Shown piece by piece: positions 15,871-24,707 of a stretch of 64,000 bases of DNA (positions are counted from its first letter, which is position 1; every line of letters starts with the position of its first letter). Made by a program: the position numbers and the translations under genes. This stretch comes from Bin5 sp965218625. Lineage in GTDB: Bacteria; Chloroflexota; Anaerolineae; Caldilineales; Caldilineaceae. The DNA lies in assembly GCA_965218625.1 (NCBI GenBank), contig CBDCLG010000012.1, positions 310,001-374,000 of the forward strand, read 5' to 3'. Below the pieces are notes generated by a model. That model saw nothing but the letters and a program-made list of their open reading frames with translations, was not told the DNA's origin and searched no databases.

Positions 15871-16686
15871 TCAGTATTTTCTGACGATGGCGCGGTAGGC
15901 GTTCGGCTCGCGGAACTGGATCAGTTGACGCTCCTCGCGGACCGCGCGTACGCGATCGAGATCGATCGTTGCGATGGCGTAGCCCTCCATCGGCTCTTCG
16001 AGAGCGGTGTAGTGTTCACCTTCCGGCCCGACCATGATCGAGTCGCCGGCAAACTGGATGGTGGGCTCTTCGCCGACGCGATTGGCGGCGGCTACAAAGG
16101 CGGCGTTTTCGGCAGCGCGGCTGACAATGTGGGCGCGCCACTGTTCGCGGCGGCCGGCCTCCCAGTTAGCGGCCAGGACGAGCAGTTCGGCGCCGTCCAG
16201 GGTCAGGCTGCGTGCGGCCTCGGGGAAGACGATATCGGACCCGATCATGAGCCCGAAGCGGCCCCAATCGGCGTCGACATTGATGAATCGGAAGCCGGGG
16301 CGGTAGACCTGGCGCTCCTCGCCGAGCAGATGCACCTTATGATAGGCGGAGAGGACGTCGCCCTCGGGGCCGAGGCAGGCGACGCCGTTGTAGAGGATGC
16401 TCTCCACCTTCTCTTTGATGACAAGGCCAAAGACGACGTGCGTGTTGTAGTCGCCGGCGCGCTTGGCCAGGTAGTTGGTGGCGTGGCCGGGCACGCGTTC
16501 GGCCAGCGTGGTGGCGCGCAGACCGAGTTCCGTGCCGGTGTAGCTGAGCTCCGGAAAGACGATCAGGTCGGTTGGCTGCGTGTTGCAGATCGTCTCAATG
16601 AACTCCCCCATCTTGCGCAGGTTGTCTTCGGCGCTGTTCAGCCCGGGCGCCATCTGCACGAGGGCAACGGTAATTTCGCGAGCCAT
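15871..16686 (-). CDS. Nitrilase-superfamily protein lacking the catalytic Cys
   Basis: The 271-residue protein has the complete carbon-nitrogen hydrolase fold. The first catalytic residue is in LIVFPELSYTG (Glu) and the second in SAYHKVHLLGEE (Lys). At the nucleophile position the family reads M-I-C-x-D; here it reads LMIGSDIVFPEAAR, with codons GGG TCC, so the Cys is Gly. The sequence is otherwise undisturbed, which suggests a non-hydrolytic role kept by selection. Good hits to amidases or omega-amidases would be expected, but the substrate is unknown. It diverges from lspA. Confidence 0.82.
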   Translation of the reverse strand: MAREITVALVQMAPGLNSAEDNLRKMGEFIETICNTQPTDLIVFPELSYTGTELGLRATTLAERVPGHATNYLAKRAGDYNTHVVFGLVIKEKVESILYNGVACLGPEGDVLSAYHKVHLLGEERQVYRPGFRFINVDADWGRFGLMIGSDIVFPEAARSLTLDGAELLVLAANWEAGRREQWRAHIVSRAAENAAFVAAANRVGEEPTIQFAGDSIMVGPEGEHYTALEEPMEGYAIATIDLDRVRAVREERQLIQFREPNAYRAIVRKY

Positions 16687-16737
16687 CCAAACTCTCCGCG
16701 ATCTCTACATCAGGTTAGAAGCGGCGCAGACGGGGAA

Positions 16738-16746
16738 AGTATAGCA
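16738..16746 (-). promoter_or_regulatory. Extended -10 promoter of the nitrilase-like gene
   Basis: On the minus strand TGC-TATACT lies 51 bases before the nitrilase-like start. It has an extended -10 but no strong -35. It is back to back with the lspA promoter in the same 131-base divergent gap. Confidence 0.5.
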
Positions 16747-16779
16747 CGGGCGGCGCCATTCCTCATCTTTCAGACGCTG

Positions 16780-16788
16780 TGTTAGAAT
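16780..16788 (+). promoter_or_regulatory. Extended -10 promoter of lspA-rluD-mazG
   Basis: TGT-TAGAAT lies 29 bases upstream of the lspA start, with only a weak -35 (TTCCTC region). An AAAGGAGAG ribosome site follows. The extended -10 matches others in the window. Confidence 0.45.
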
Positions 16789-16817
16789 TCGGAAGCGTAG
16801 CCGAAAGGAGAGAGGGA

Positions 16818-17387
16818 ATGACGGGGAGGCGTTCGGTGTTTGGTACGATCGTAAGGCGTACTTGGCTCATACTGCTGGTGGCGGCAGTTGTAATCCCGCT
16901 GGACCAGTGGACGAAGATTCTGGTGCGCCGGAACATCGAGAAGCACGATTACATCATTCCGTTTCCGGCGCTGGGCAAGTATTTCGTCTTCGAGCATGTT
17001 GACAATTACGGCGCAGCCTTTGGCATTTTGCAGGGGGCGGGACCGGTCTTCATCGTCATTGCGGCGGCGGTTGCGGTTGCAGTTTTCTACTATGCCCTGC
17101 GTCATTTGCCGGAAGACCAACGATTGATTCGCGTATTGCTCGGCTTCCAGCTGGGCGGCGCGCTGGGGAACGTAATTGACCGCCTGCAGCAGGGCTACGT
17201 GACCGACTTCGTCAAGGTCGGCGTGCCCGGCGTCTACTACTGGCCGAATTTCAATATCGCGGATTCCTCGATCGTTTGCAGTGTGATCGCTCTGGCGGTG
17301 GTCATCCTCTACCAGGACATACAGCTTTCCAAGCGGGCCAAGGCTGAGGCCCCCGAAATTGGCGCGGCGGAATCGTCGGAAGCGTAG
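16818..17387 (+). CDS. lspA: Signal peptidase II (lipoprotein signal peptidase)
   Basis: A 189-residue inner-membrane aspartic protease with four hydrophobic segments. It cleaves prolipoprotein signal peptides after lipid attachment. The two catalytic Asp stand in ALGNVIDRLQQGYVTDF and in FNIADSSIV, and the NYGAAFGI box is present. ATG 16818 has AAAGGAGAG upstream; an alternative upstream start would add 13 residues. It is the first gene of an lspA-rluD-mazG operon. Its likely clients in this window are the YceI-like, CrtC-like, FxLYD-type and sugar-binding lipoproteins. Confidence 0.95.
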   Translation: MTGRRSVFGTIVRRTWLILLVAAVVIPLDQWTKILVRRNIEKHDYIIPFPALGKYFVFEHVDNYGAAFGILQGAGPVFIVIAAAVAVAVFYYALRHLPEDQRLIRVLLGFQLGGALGNVIDRLQQGYVTDFVKVGVPGVYYWPNFNIADSSIVCSVIALAVVILYQDIQLSKRAKAEAPEIGAAESSEA

Positions 17388-17407
17388 CCGGGGGCAGAGG
17401 GCGGCGC

Positions 17408-18391
17408 GTGGACGACGATAGAAACGCGATACGCCATTTCACTGTTCCCGCGTCGGCGGCAGGCCAACGCCTGGACCGGTGGCTGACCGAACAGTTTCCG
17501 CAGTCGAGCCGCAGCGCGGTCCAGCGCTGGATCGCGGACGGGCTGGTGCAGGTCAACGGCGAGCGTCCGGCGAAGGCCGGTATGGCGCTGGAGGCGGCGG
17601 CACAGGTTGCGGTCGTGCAACTGCCGCCGCAAGATACAACGCTACAGCCGCAAGAGATTCCCCTCGACATCATCCATGAAGACGACGACCTGCTGGTCAT
17701 TGACAAGCAGGCCGGGTTGGTCGTGCATCCGGGGCCGGGGCACGCGACCGGTACGCTCGCCAACGCTGTGCTGCACCACTGCCCCGGTCTGACGGGGATC
17801 GGTGGGGAAAGGCGGCCTGGCATCGTCCACCGGCTGGACAAAGGGACGTCGGGCGTGATCGTGGTGGCCAAGCATGACGCGGCGATGCGATTTTTGCAGG
17901 AGCAGTTCGCGGCGCGCACGGTACGCAAGGAGTACGTTGCCCTGCTGGAGGGCAGGATCGAGCCGCCGCGGGGCCGCATTGACGCGCCGATTGGCCGCCA
18001 TCCGATAGAGCGGCAGCGGATGGCGGTGTTGCCCGTTGCAGGCGGCGCGGCGGGCTGGAGCGGGCGCGCGGCCGTGACCGACTACGAGACCTTGCGCGTC
18101 TACGAGACGCAGATGGGCGGGCAGACGGTGCGTTTTTCCCTGGCGCGCGCCATACTGCACACGGGGCGTACGCACCAGATTCGCGTGCATTTCACCTGGC
18201 GCAGAAATCCGGTCGTCGGGGATACGATGTACGGCTTCACGCGGGCGCGACTGGCGCTGAAACGGCCCTTCCTTCATGCCTCCAGGCTGGGGATTCGCCT
18301 GCCGGGGACGGAGGAGCAGCGGATGTTCGAGGCGCCATTGCCGGCGGACCTTCAGGCGGTGCTCGACCGGCTGGGAGAATACGAGGAATGA
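17408..18391 (+). CDS. rluD: RluD-family 23S rRNA pseudouridine synthase
   Basis: A 327-residue enzyme starting at GTG 17408. It has an N-terminal S4 RNA-binding domain (about 15-75; RLDRWLTEQFPQSSRSAVQR) and a pseudouridine synthase domain with the catalytic Asp in GIVHRLDKGTSGVIVVAK (about residue 142). The RTHQIRVHF motif lies near the end. RluD makes pseudouridines in helix 69 of 23S rRNA; the exact sites here are inferred from family. The lspA-rluD order is common. The stop overlaps the next start (ATGA). Confidence 0.9.
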   Translation: MDDDRNAIRHFTVPASAAGQRLDRWLTEQFPQSSRSAVQRWIADGLVQVNGERPAKAGMALEAAAQVAVVQLPPQDTTLQPQEIPLDIIHEDDDLLVIDKQAGLVVHPGPGHATGTLANAVLHHCPGLTGIGGERRPGIVHRLDKGTSGVIVVAKHDAAMRFLQEQFAARTVRKEYVALLEGRIEPPRGRIDAPIGRHPIERQRMAVLPVAGGAAGWSGRAAVTDYETLRVYETQMGGQTVRFSLARAILHTGRTHQIRVHFTWRRNPVVGDTMYGFTRARLALKRPFLHASRLGIRLPGTEEQRMFEAPLPADLQAVLDRLGEYEE

Positions 18392-18732
18392 TTGAGAAGT
18401 TATACAGGATCGCCGAGGGGCTGAACAACCGCTTCGAGGACGGCAGCGATCCGTTCTACATTGTTACGCGGCTGGCCGAGGAGTGCGGAGAGGTTGCGAG
18501 CCAGGTGAACCATTTCGAGCACAAGGGTGTGAAAGCGGAGAAGCTGGGCCCTCCGGACCGGGCCGCGTTCGCCAAGGAGCTGCAGGACGTGATGCGCGTT
18601 GTGCTGCAGCTGGAGATTCATTACGAACTGCGGGAGGAGCTGACGAAGTCGGTTGATGTGCACTACCGACAGATTGTGCGCGAGGGTTGGGTCGAGCCGC
18701 TGCCGGAAGAATCGGGCAACGGCGAGTCGTGA
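18388..18732 (+). CDS. MazG-like nucleotide pyrophosphohydrolase
   Basis: A 114-residue alpha-helical protein overlapping the end of rluD by 4 bases. The acidic motif TRLAEECGEVASQV followed by AKELQDVMRVV gives the E-E-x2-E and E-x2-D metal ligands of the MazG/all-alpha NTP pyrophosphatase fold. Such proteins hydrolyse non-canonical or excess NTPs. It has a single domain, half the size of full MazG. It is cotranscribed with lspA and rluD by overlap. Confidence 0.8.
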   Translation: MIEKLYRIAEGLNNRFEDGSDPFYIVTRLAEECGEVASQVNHFEHKGVKAEKLGPPDRAAFAKELQDVMRVVLQLEIHYELREELTKSVDVHYRQIVREGWVEPLPEESGNGES

Positions 18733-18762
18733 TTTCCCTCCGGGGTGGGAAGCCCGGAAATC
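18731..18762. terminator. Hairpin between convergent genes
   Basis: A 7-bp inverted repeat GATTTCC (18731-18737) and GGAAATC (18756-18762) lies in the 28-base gap between mazG-like (plus) and mdh (minus), overlapping both stops. It could end transcripts from both sides, but no T-run follows. Confidence 0.35.
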
Positions 18763-19747
18763 AGCGCAACCAGTCGGAGACTGCGTCGCGCTCCCCGAGA
18801 AGCTCCTGGGCGGTGGCGGCGATCGCCGTCCGGTCGAAATCGCTCAGGTCAAGCCCATCCACAATGCTGTAATCCCCATCCTCTATCGTTAGAGGATAAC
18901 TGAAGATGACCCCGGCGGGCGTGCCGTAGGCGCCGGTGCTGGGGATGCCCATGCTCGCCCAGTCCCCGGCGGAGGTGCCGGCGTACCAGGTCTGCACGTG
19001 GTTGACGCAGGCGTTGGCCGCGCTGGCCGCGCTGCTGGCGCCCCTGGCGGCGATCACGGCCGCCCCGCGCTGCTGGACAGTGGGAACAAAGGTCTCTTTG
19101 ATCCAGCTGTCGTCGCCGATGACCGACGCGGCCTCTCGGCCGTCGATCTGCGCGTGGAAAGCATCGGGGTACTGGGTGGCGCTGTGGTTGCCCCAGATGG
19201 TGACGTTTGTCACGGCTGTAAGGGGGCGCCCCGCCTTGTGCGCGAGCATGGTCCTGGCGCGGTTGTGATCGAGGCGGGTCATGGCGGTGAAGCGACCGGG
19301 GGGGACGTCGGGCGCGTTGTTCATGGCGATGAGGCAGTTGGTATTGGCGGGGTTGCCGACGACGACAATGCGCGCGTCCGGAGCCGCGTTCTCGTTTATG
19401 GCCCGGCCCTGCGTGACGAAGATGGGGCCGTTGGCGCTGAGCAGGTCTTTGCGCTCCATGCCGGCCGTGCGGGGGCGGGCGCCGACCAGCAACGACCAGT
19501 TGGCGCCATCGAAGGCGACATCGGGCTGATCGGTCAGAACCGTCTGCGTGAGAAGGGGAAAGGCGCAGTCATCCAACTCCATTGCTACGCCTTCGAGCGC
19601 CCCCATTGCCGGCGGGATCTCCAGCAACTGGAGGATGACGGGCTGTTCGGGACCGAACAGATCGCCATTGGCGATGCGAAAGATAAGGGCATAGCCGATG
19701 TTGCCGGCCGCGCCGGTCACTGCTACACGAATTGGGTCGTTCATCAC
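18761..19747 (-). CDS. mdh: Malate dehydrogenase
   Basis: A 328-residue NAD-dependent enzyme of the cytosolic MDH type, oxidising malate to oxaloacetate in the TCA cycle. The Rossmann loop VTGAAGNIGYALIFRIA, the substrate Arg region GARPRTAGMERKDL and the catalytic His in VTIWGNHSATQYPD are intact. Two starts are possible, GTG 19747 (GGAG 8 bases upstream) and ATG 19744; the first is taken for spacing. It is transcribed apart from the upstream GNAT gene (212-base gap). Aconitase and lipoyl synthase elsewhere in the window serve the same central pathway. Confidence 0.93.
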   Translation of the reverse strand: MMNDPIRVAVTGAAGNIGYALIFRIANGDLFGPEQPVILQLLEIPPAMGALEGVAMELDDCAFPLLTQTVLTDQPDVAFDGANWSLLVGARPRTAGMERKDLLSANGPIFVTQGRAINENAAPDARIVVVGNPANTNCLIAMNNAPDVPPGRFTAMTRLDHNRARTMLAHKAGRPLTAVTNVTIWGNHSATQYPDAFHAQIDGREAASVIGDDSWIKETFVPTVQQRGAAVIAARGASSAASAANACVNHVQTWYAGTSAGDWASMGIPSTGAYGTPAGVIFSYPLTIEDGDYSIVDGLDLSDFDRTAIAATAQELLGERDAVSDWLR

Positions 19748-19959
19748 TTTCGTATCTCCGGGAATGGCAGCGGGTGACGATCTCGCACTGTTGCAGGTCG
19801 GATTGCGACGGCAGACTCCTCAGACTTCACGAAGGACGCGAAGTGGCACGAAGGTCACTTGTCTCGGACCTTGGCGCCGTGCGTGGAGAGTTCTGAAAAG
19901 TTGGAAGAATCGAAACTGTCGGATTCATCAGTGTAACTGTTCAGATTATATGGATGGAT

Positions 19960-20892
19960 TCACAGGTCCAGCTGCAACTCACATTGCCGATCATAGACGC
20001 GAAAGCCGAAAGAGGCGAAAACTGGATTGAGGCGGCTGTCGGCGGGTTCGTTGTAGAATGTGAGCAGCGCGTCAACGTAGCGGAGCTGAAGCGCCTGCAC
20101 CAGGGGTCGGGCCGCGTCGAGAAGCTCGGCATCGGGATCGACGGCGATATCGAGAATCTGCAGGCGCATTTCGGGCTGACCGGGGGGCTGCGGCCGCGAA
20201 CGCTGCATCGGTTCAGCAATGGCGTAGGCGACGGGCGCCCCGTCTTTGGCCGGAATTGTAAGGCCGACGCAGCTGCGCTGCGCCACGTAATTGAGCAGGC
20301 TGGTCTTTCTGCGCTGCCAGGCCATGCGCTGGTCGTGCCAGTCGTGGAACCGTTGCAGAATCCGGGCAGGTTCGCTTTCTTCGAGCGGTTCGAAAGGGAG
20401 AGGGAGGGGCCCCTGTCGCGGGTCCCGTTCCCAGAGCAGCAGTTCGCGCACAGGCTCATACCCAACTTGACGGTAAACCGAGCGGGCATGGTCGTTTTCG
20501 GTTCGGACCTCAAGGCGGACGCGGCGTAGACCGCGTTCCTGCGCGCGACGCCTGATCTGCTCCATCAGCCGCCGTCCCCAGCCCTGCCCGCGGTATTCGG
20601 GCGCAACGCTGAGGCCGCCGCACCAGCCGTCCTCACCCCGTACGGCAAGCAGCGCCGCACCGACGCCGCGCGGTCGCCCGCGCTCCTCTGCAATGAGAAC
20701 GGCGCAGTCCTCGGCAGCGATGCCGGCACAGCCCATGTATGCGCGCGCGGCAGCCGGGTCCATCTGCATGTTATAGCGGTAGTCGGCGAATCCGCGGTTG
20801 AACCCTTCGCGCAGGAGCTCCACGTCTACGGCGACACCGCTTGCGATGGTGGCTTCCTTCTTGTCCGGCAAGATAAAAGGGCCTTTCAGCAC
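19960..20892 (-). CDS. Double-domain GNAT acetyltransferase
   Basis: A 310-residue protein. The first half is a clear GNAT domain with the acetyl-CoA loop SVAPEYRGQGWGRRL and a following RTENDHARSVYRQVGY. The second half (about 180-310) looks like a degenerate second GNAT copy: it has LQILDIAVDPDAE and ends FASFGFRVYDRQCELQLDL, but lacks the R/Q-x2-G-x-G/A loop. The start is GTG 20892 without a good ribosome site, so the true N-terminus may lie further in. The substrate is unknown. It follows the YceI-like gene at 64 bases. Confidence 0.75.
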   Translation of the reverse strand: MLKGPFILPDKKEATIASGVAVDVELLREGFNRGFADYRYNMQMDPAAARAYMGCAGIAAEDCAVLIAEERGRPRGVGAALLAVRGEDGWCGGLSVAPEYRGQGWGRRLMEQIRRRAQERGLRRVRLEVRTENDHARSVYRQVGYEPVRELLLWERDPRQGPLPLPFEPLEESEPARILQRFHDWHDQRMAWQRRKTSLLNYVAQRSCVGLTIPAKDGAPVAYAIAEPMQRSRPQPPGQPEMRLQILDIAVDPDAELLDAARPLVQALQLRYVDALLTFYNEPADSRLNPVFASFGFRVYDRQCELQLDL

Positions 20893-20956
20893 AACGTCCG
20901 TAGGCGTTGGCTATGTCTGAGAAACCTGAATTGACGCAGCTCTGTCGCGCGCGTCT

Positions 20957-21805
20957 CTACTGCGCGCGGGCGACAAAGTCGAATTCGACGATGAACTCCT
21001 CGCCGACGTTGGCAACGCTAGGCACCTGGGGGATGGTGAGTTCGAAGGTCTCCAGGGCCACAACGGTCGATGCGGTCCCTTGAATCTCGGTTACTGAAAC
21101 GACCTGCAAGGTCACGTTGAAGAGAACGGGCTGGGTGATTTCGCGGACGGTCAGATCACCTGTGACCTCGAACTGGACCTCGTCGCCGACGGCCACTTCG
21201 TCAGGCAGACCGGTGAGCGCGGTCGCGTTGAAGGTGATGTATCGATGGCGGCCGGACTGCAGGATGAAGCGGCGGATCGCCCCGTTTCGTCGGTTGTGAT
21301 CGGTGATGAATGTGTCGGCGTCGATTTGGATCACGCCGATCTCGCTGGCCGAAGGGTCGGCCGGGACAACTGTCAGGTCGCCTGACAATGCGCTGGTTGT
21401 GCCGACAACGGTCTTGGGCTTGCCGAACAACTCCTCTTCGATAATGAACCGGGCCTCGGACTCCTGCGGCGCGATGACGAAAGTCTGACCGACGGCGGGC
21501 AGCTCGCCGCTCTCCGACTCCGCTTCCTCCTGCGGAACGGCCGTGGCTGCTGGCGCCGGTTCGGGTTCGGGAACGGGCTTGTCTGTCGGCTCAGGGTCTG
21601 ACAGTGGCGTGGCGGTATCCGCGGCGGCGGGCTTGGAATCGGCTGCGGGCGCAGGCGCGCCGGGCGCGTCGCAGGCCGCGAACAATAGCAGGCAAGATAG
21701 CAGGCAGAGGAACATTCCCAGTCGCCGTTTGGACAGAAACGGAGCGGAAGGACGGCGCCTGGCCGTTTCCGCTGTCGTGACTCCTGAAAATAGCCGAGTC
21801 AACAT
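20957..21805 (-). CDS. YceI-like domain lipoprotein
   Basis: A 282-residue exported protein from ATG 21805. The N-terminus contains a basic stretch, then a hydrophobic core and the lipobox LLLFAAC, so it is a lipoprotein. Residues about 55-110 are a Pro/Ala/Glu-rich linker. The rest resembles the YceI beta-barrel family: ESEARFIIEEEL, then IQIDADTFITDHNRRNGAIR and LTVREITQPVLFNVTL. YceI proteins bind isoprenoid-type lipids. The neighbouring CrtC-like lipoprotein is another lipocalin-like barrel, so a shared lipid-related envelope role is possible. Confidence 0.75.
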   Translation of the reverse strand: MLTRLFSGVTTAETARRRPSAPFLSKRRLGMFLCLLSCLLLFAACDAPGAPAPAADSKPAAADTATPLSDPEPTDKPVPEPEPAPAATAVPQEEAESESGELPAVGQTFVIAPQESEARFIIEEELFGKPKTVVGTTSALSGDLTVVPADPSASEIGVIQIDADTFITDHNRRNGAIRRFILQSGRHRYITFNATALTGLPDEVAVGDEVQFEVTGDLTVREITQPVLFNVTLQVVSVTEIQGTASTVVALETFELTIPQVPSVANVGEEFIVEFDFVARAQ

Positions 21806-21927
21806 GAATCGGTGTCTCCTCTCCGAGATCTTGGTAATTCGTCGCTGTCGCACGTTTGGATCGCGTTGGCAGCAATGGCGCAACAGGCCAATTTTGGACT
21901 GCTTCGGCGCGATTGGCAAAAGTTCAC

Positions 21928-23103
21928 CTATCGCTGAAAACCGGCCGCGCCGTAGCCGGTCAGCTCGACGTAGCCGCGACCGGTGACGGGCTGCCCTTGC
22001 ATAGAGCCGTTTACGGTTGTGGCGCCCTCGTAGTAGGTAAAGGCGACATCCATCTCCTGGTCGTCGATCAGCGGTTCAATTGACAACTCGATTTTGTGCT
22101 GCGGAAAGGCGACGCGCCAGCCGCTGGGATAAACGATGCCGGTATCGGGGCTGGTCCAGCTGCCGGTGGGTATCAGTTCGAGTTCGTCGGAAGCGATTGC
22201 CAGTTGGCGCCCATCGGGGAAACTGAGCGTGCCTTCGAAGATGTCCTGCGTTGCGCCGGCGCTGGTGCGAATCTCGGCGAACATGAGGACGACACCGTTG
22301 CCGAGCGTGACGGCGAACCAGTCCCAGCCGACTGCGTCCTCGCTGAGCGCCGAGGTGCCGAACTCGTGGTCCATCCAGCTGAAGCCGGAGACGGCAACCT
22401 GCGAGCCGCCGAAGACGACATGTCCCGTGGTGTCCATGCGTGCGAGGCTGTAGTAGTGGTTGGCGTTGCCGGCTTCGGGGCCCTTGCGGCTGTAGCCGTT
22501 TTCGCCGTGGAGCAGGGGCGGGCGCGTCTCGGTAAGGGTGAGGTCGATGGAGACGGGGCCCTCTTCGCCTTCGACTGCCGCGAGCAGGCGCATCTCGCCC
22601 GGCGCGGTCTGTTGGGCGCGCCAGTCGTCAAGCCAGACGCTGAATTGCGGAGCACCGCTGGCGCCGGCCACGCCCGCGGCGCCGCGGCTGAAGCGGTCGA
22701 AACTCAGGTGTTGGCGCGCGGGGCCTGACGTGACGGCGAAATGGGCCATATAGAGCTGTTGCGCGGCGAAATCGGAAGGCCGGCCCGACTCTCCGGGCGC
22801 GAGAGCGCTGCGGAAAAAGGTGAGCTGATAGCCGAAGTCGCCGCCGTCCTCGCCGGTCAGGTTGCCGGTGTAGTACCACCACTCGGTCGCGTATTGCTTG
22901 TGCGGCCCGTGATCGAGTGGAAAGCGGAACTCGATTGGCCCGAGCGCGCGGGCGAAGCGGTCGTCGACGGGACTGCTGAGGACCCCGACAACGTCGGCAG
23001 TGGCCAGCGAGGGCTGGGGGGATGCACAGGCCGAGACGAAGAGGACGCCCAACAGCAGAACCGGCGCAAGCCGGAGCGCGTCGCGAAGGCCGGACGATTT
23101 CAT
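21928..23103 (-). CDS. CrtC/AttH-like lipocalin-domain lipoprotein
   Basis: A 391-residue protein with a signal peptide and lipobox (LLLGVLFVSAC, Cys about 26). The body matches the hydroxyneurosporene synthase-like (CrtC/AttH) double lipocalin family: FPLDHGPHKQYATEWWYYTG, then FGYQLTFFRSAL and SGFSWMDHEFGTS. CrtC hydrates carotenoids, but most members with lipoprotein signals are of unknown function. It starts 30 bases after the stop of the PLP-enzyme gene, so it may be read from the SAM-riboswitch promoter. Confidence 0.8.
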   Translation of the reverse strand: MKSSGLRDALRLAPVLLLGVLFVSACASPQPSLATADVVGVLSSPVDDRFARALGPIEFRFPLDHGPHKQYATEWWYYTGNLTGEDGGDFGYQLTFFRSALAPGESGRPSDFAAQQLYMAHFAVTSGPARQHLSFDRFSRGAAGVAGASGAPQFSVWLDDWRAQQTAPGEMRLLAAVEGEEGPVSIDLTLTETRPPLLHGENGYSRKGPEAGNANHYYSLARMDTTGHVVFGGSQVAVSGFSWMDHEFGTSALSEDAVGWDWFAVTLGNGVVLMFAEIRTSAGATQDIFEGTLSFPDGRQLAIASDELELIPTGSWTSPDTGIVYPSGWRVAFPQHKIELSIEPLIDDQEMDVAFTYYEGATTVNGSMQGQPVTGRGYVELTGYGAAGFQR

Positions 23104-23133
23104 GACGTGGTCGGTCGCGGTTTCGCCGGTCCG

Positions 23134-24438
23134 CTAGATGCCGGCCAGGGCCTGGTCGAAGTCGGCCAGCAGGTCGTCGGTATCCTCGATGCCGACGCTC
23201 AAGCGCACGAGCTCATTCCTTATGCCGAGGGCCAGCCGGGCCTCCTCATCGGTATCGAAGTAACTGACGATGGCGGGCTGCTCGATCAGACTTTCGACGC
23301 CGCCGAGGCTGGGCCCGATGCGGGGGATATTGCAGGCGTCGATGAAACGGCTGGTGGTCGGGCCGTCGGCTTCGACCTCGAAGCTGATGACACCACCAAA
23401 GCCGGACATTGTGCGGGAGGCGACCTCGTGATCGGGGTGGCTCTCCAGGCCGGGATACCAGACGCGACGGATCTTGGGGTGATCTTCGAGAAAACGGGCG
23501 ATGCGCAGTCCGCTTTCGTTGTGCTGGCGCATGCGCAGACCGAGCGTCTTGAGGCCGCGCAGAATGAGATAGGCGCAGTGGGGGTCGAGGACCGCGCCGA
23601 GGATGCCCTGGGACTGGCGCAAGGCGGTGGTGATGTTGAAACTACCGGTGACGCAGCCGGCCAGCAGGTCGTTGTGACCGGCAAGGTACTTGGTCACGCT
23701 GTGGATGATAAGGTCGACGCCGTGCTCGAGTGGGCGGGCGTTGCAGGGTGTGGCAAAGGTGGTGTCGACGACAGTGCGCAGGCCGTGCCGCTTGGCGATG
23801 TCGACGAGGCGGGGGTAGTCGAGGCAGCGCAAGAAAGGATTGGTGGGCGACTCGGAAAAGATCAGCTTCGTCTCGGGCCGGATTGCCGCTTCGAGCGCGT
23901 CGTAGTTCCCGGGGGCGACGACGGTACATGATACGCCGAAACGGGTGAGAAAGGTGTTGCAGAAGCCGCGTGTGCGGCGGTAGCAGTCTTCAGTCATGAC
24001 GAAATGGTCGCCCTGGCTGAGCAGGATGAAGAGGGTGGTGGTGATGGCGGCCATACCGCTGGAGAGGACGAGCGCGTCCTCGGCGCGGTCGAGCGCGGCC
24101 AACTTTGCCTCGGCGGCGCGAACGGTCGGGTTGCCGTAACGACCGTACTCCTCCCGTTCCGGTACATCCCAAAACATGTGCTCTTCCATGTATTCGATCA
24201 GCTGGGCCGTGTCCTCGAACGTATAGGTGCTGGTCTGGACGATGGGCACGGTGAGGCTGTCATGGGAGAGATAGCGCTTTTCGCCGGCGTGGACAGCTTG
24301 CGTCAGCTGGGAGAGCGGGCGCGCGCCGGCCTGCGGGCTCTTGCCGTTGGCGTTCGCCCGATCAGACGCCGCGCCGGTATCGGGGTCGGCGCCGGCGGCG
24401 GAGGAGTTCTGCGTTGGGGTTGTAGTGGAAGCGGCCAT
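23134..24438 (-). CDS. Cystathionine gamma-synthase-like PLP enzyme
   Basis: A 434-residue Cys/Met metabolism PLP enzyme (fold type I). The PLP Lys is in IIHSVTKYLAGHNDLLAG; the N-terminal FEDTAQLIEY and EYGRYGNPTVRAAE plus the C-terminal GGVESLIEQPAIVS are family hallmarks. Residues 1-45 are a low-complexity Ser/Thr/Ala leader not seen in the core family. Members make cystathionine or homocysteine, or cleave these. The SAM-I riboswitch in front supports a biosynthetic role in methionine synthesis, such as MetB-, MetY- or MetZ-type activity. AAGGAG lies 5 bases before the ATG. Confidence 0.88.
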   Translation of the reverse strand: MAASTTTPTQNSSAAGADPDTGAASDRANANGKSPQAGARPLSQLTQAVHAGEKRYLSHDSLTVPIVQTSTYTFEDTAQLIEYMEEHMFWDVPEREEYGRYGNPTVRAAEAKLAALDRAEDALVLSSGMAAITTTLFILLSQGDHFVMTEDCYRRTRGFCNTFLTRFGVSCTVVAPGNYDALEAAIRPETKLIFSESPTNPFLRCLDYPRLVDIAKRHGLRTVVDTTFATPCNARPLEHGVDLIIHSVTKYLAGHNDLLAGCVTGSFNITTALRQSQGILGAVLDPHCAYLILRGLKTLGLRMRQHNESGLRIARFLEDHPKIRRVWYPGLESHPDHEVASRTMSGFGGVISFEVEADGPTTSRFIDACNIPRIGPSLGGVESLIEQPAIVSYFDTDEEARLALGIRNELVRLSVGIEDTDDLLADFDQALAGI

Positions 24439-24503
24439 AGTTGCTCCTTCGCGTCGCTCATCGGCAGATTCGCGAACTGTAAGGGGCGGGCCGGTCGGTT
24501 ATA

Positions 24504-24542
24504 GTCAAAACCCTCTTCCGGCGGATACAGGGAAGAGGGCTT
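24504..24542 (-). terminator. Riboswitch-controlled terminator
   Basis: On the minus strand a 9-bp perfect stem CCCTCTTCC/GGAAGAGGG (24531-24539 and 24511-24519) with an 11-base loop is followed by TTTTGACT. It lies between the SAM aptamer and the coding start. It is the expression platform: SAM binding should favour it and stop transcription. Confidence 0.8.
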
Positions 24543-24562
24543 CAGAAAGTTGAACTGAGCAT

Positions 24563-24681
24563 CTCATCTGCCGGTGCATCCACACCGCCGGAATTGGCAC
24601 CTGCCGCGCTGCGCGAGCTTGGCTCGTCAGCGCCGGTTGCCGAGGCTTCATCGGGCCGGCCCCTCCACCTCTCTTGATAAG
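24563..24681 (-). ncRNA. SAM-I (S-box) riboswitch aptamer
   Basis: Read on the minus strand, the sequence opens with CTTATCAAGAGAGGTGGAGG and continues through GGCCCGATGAAGCCTCGGCAACC, both parts of the S-box core. The P1 helix closes with GATGAG near 24563-24568, pairing with CTTATC. The kink-turn GAUGA and the CGGCAACC segment are in their expected order. S-box RNAs bind S-adenosylmethionine and shut off methionine genes. The aptamer precedes a terminator and the Cys/Met PLP-enzyme gene. One full core plus the right downstream gene makes this a strong call. Confidence 0.93.
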
Positions 24682-24707
24682 ACCAAGTAATTCGGTTGTC
24701 GGCCGTC

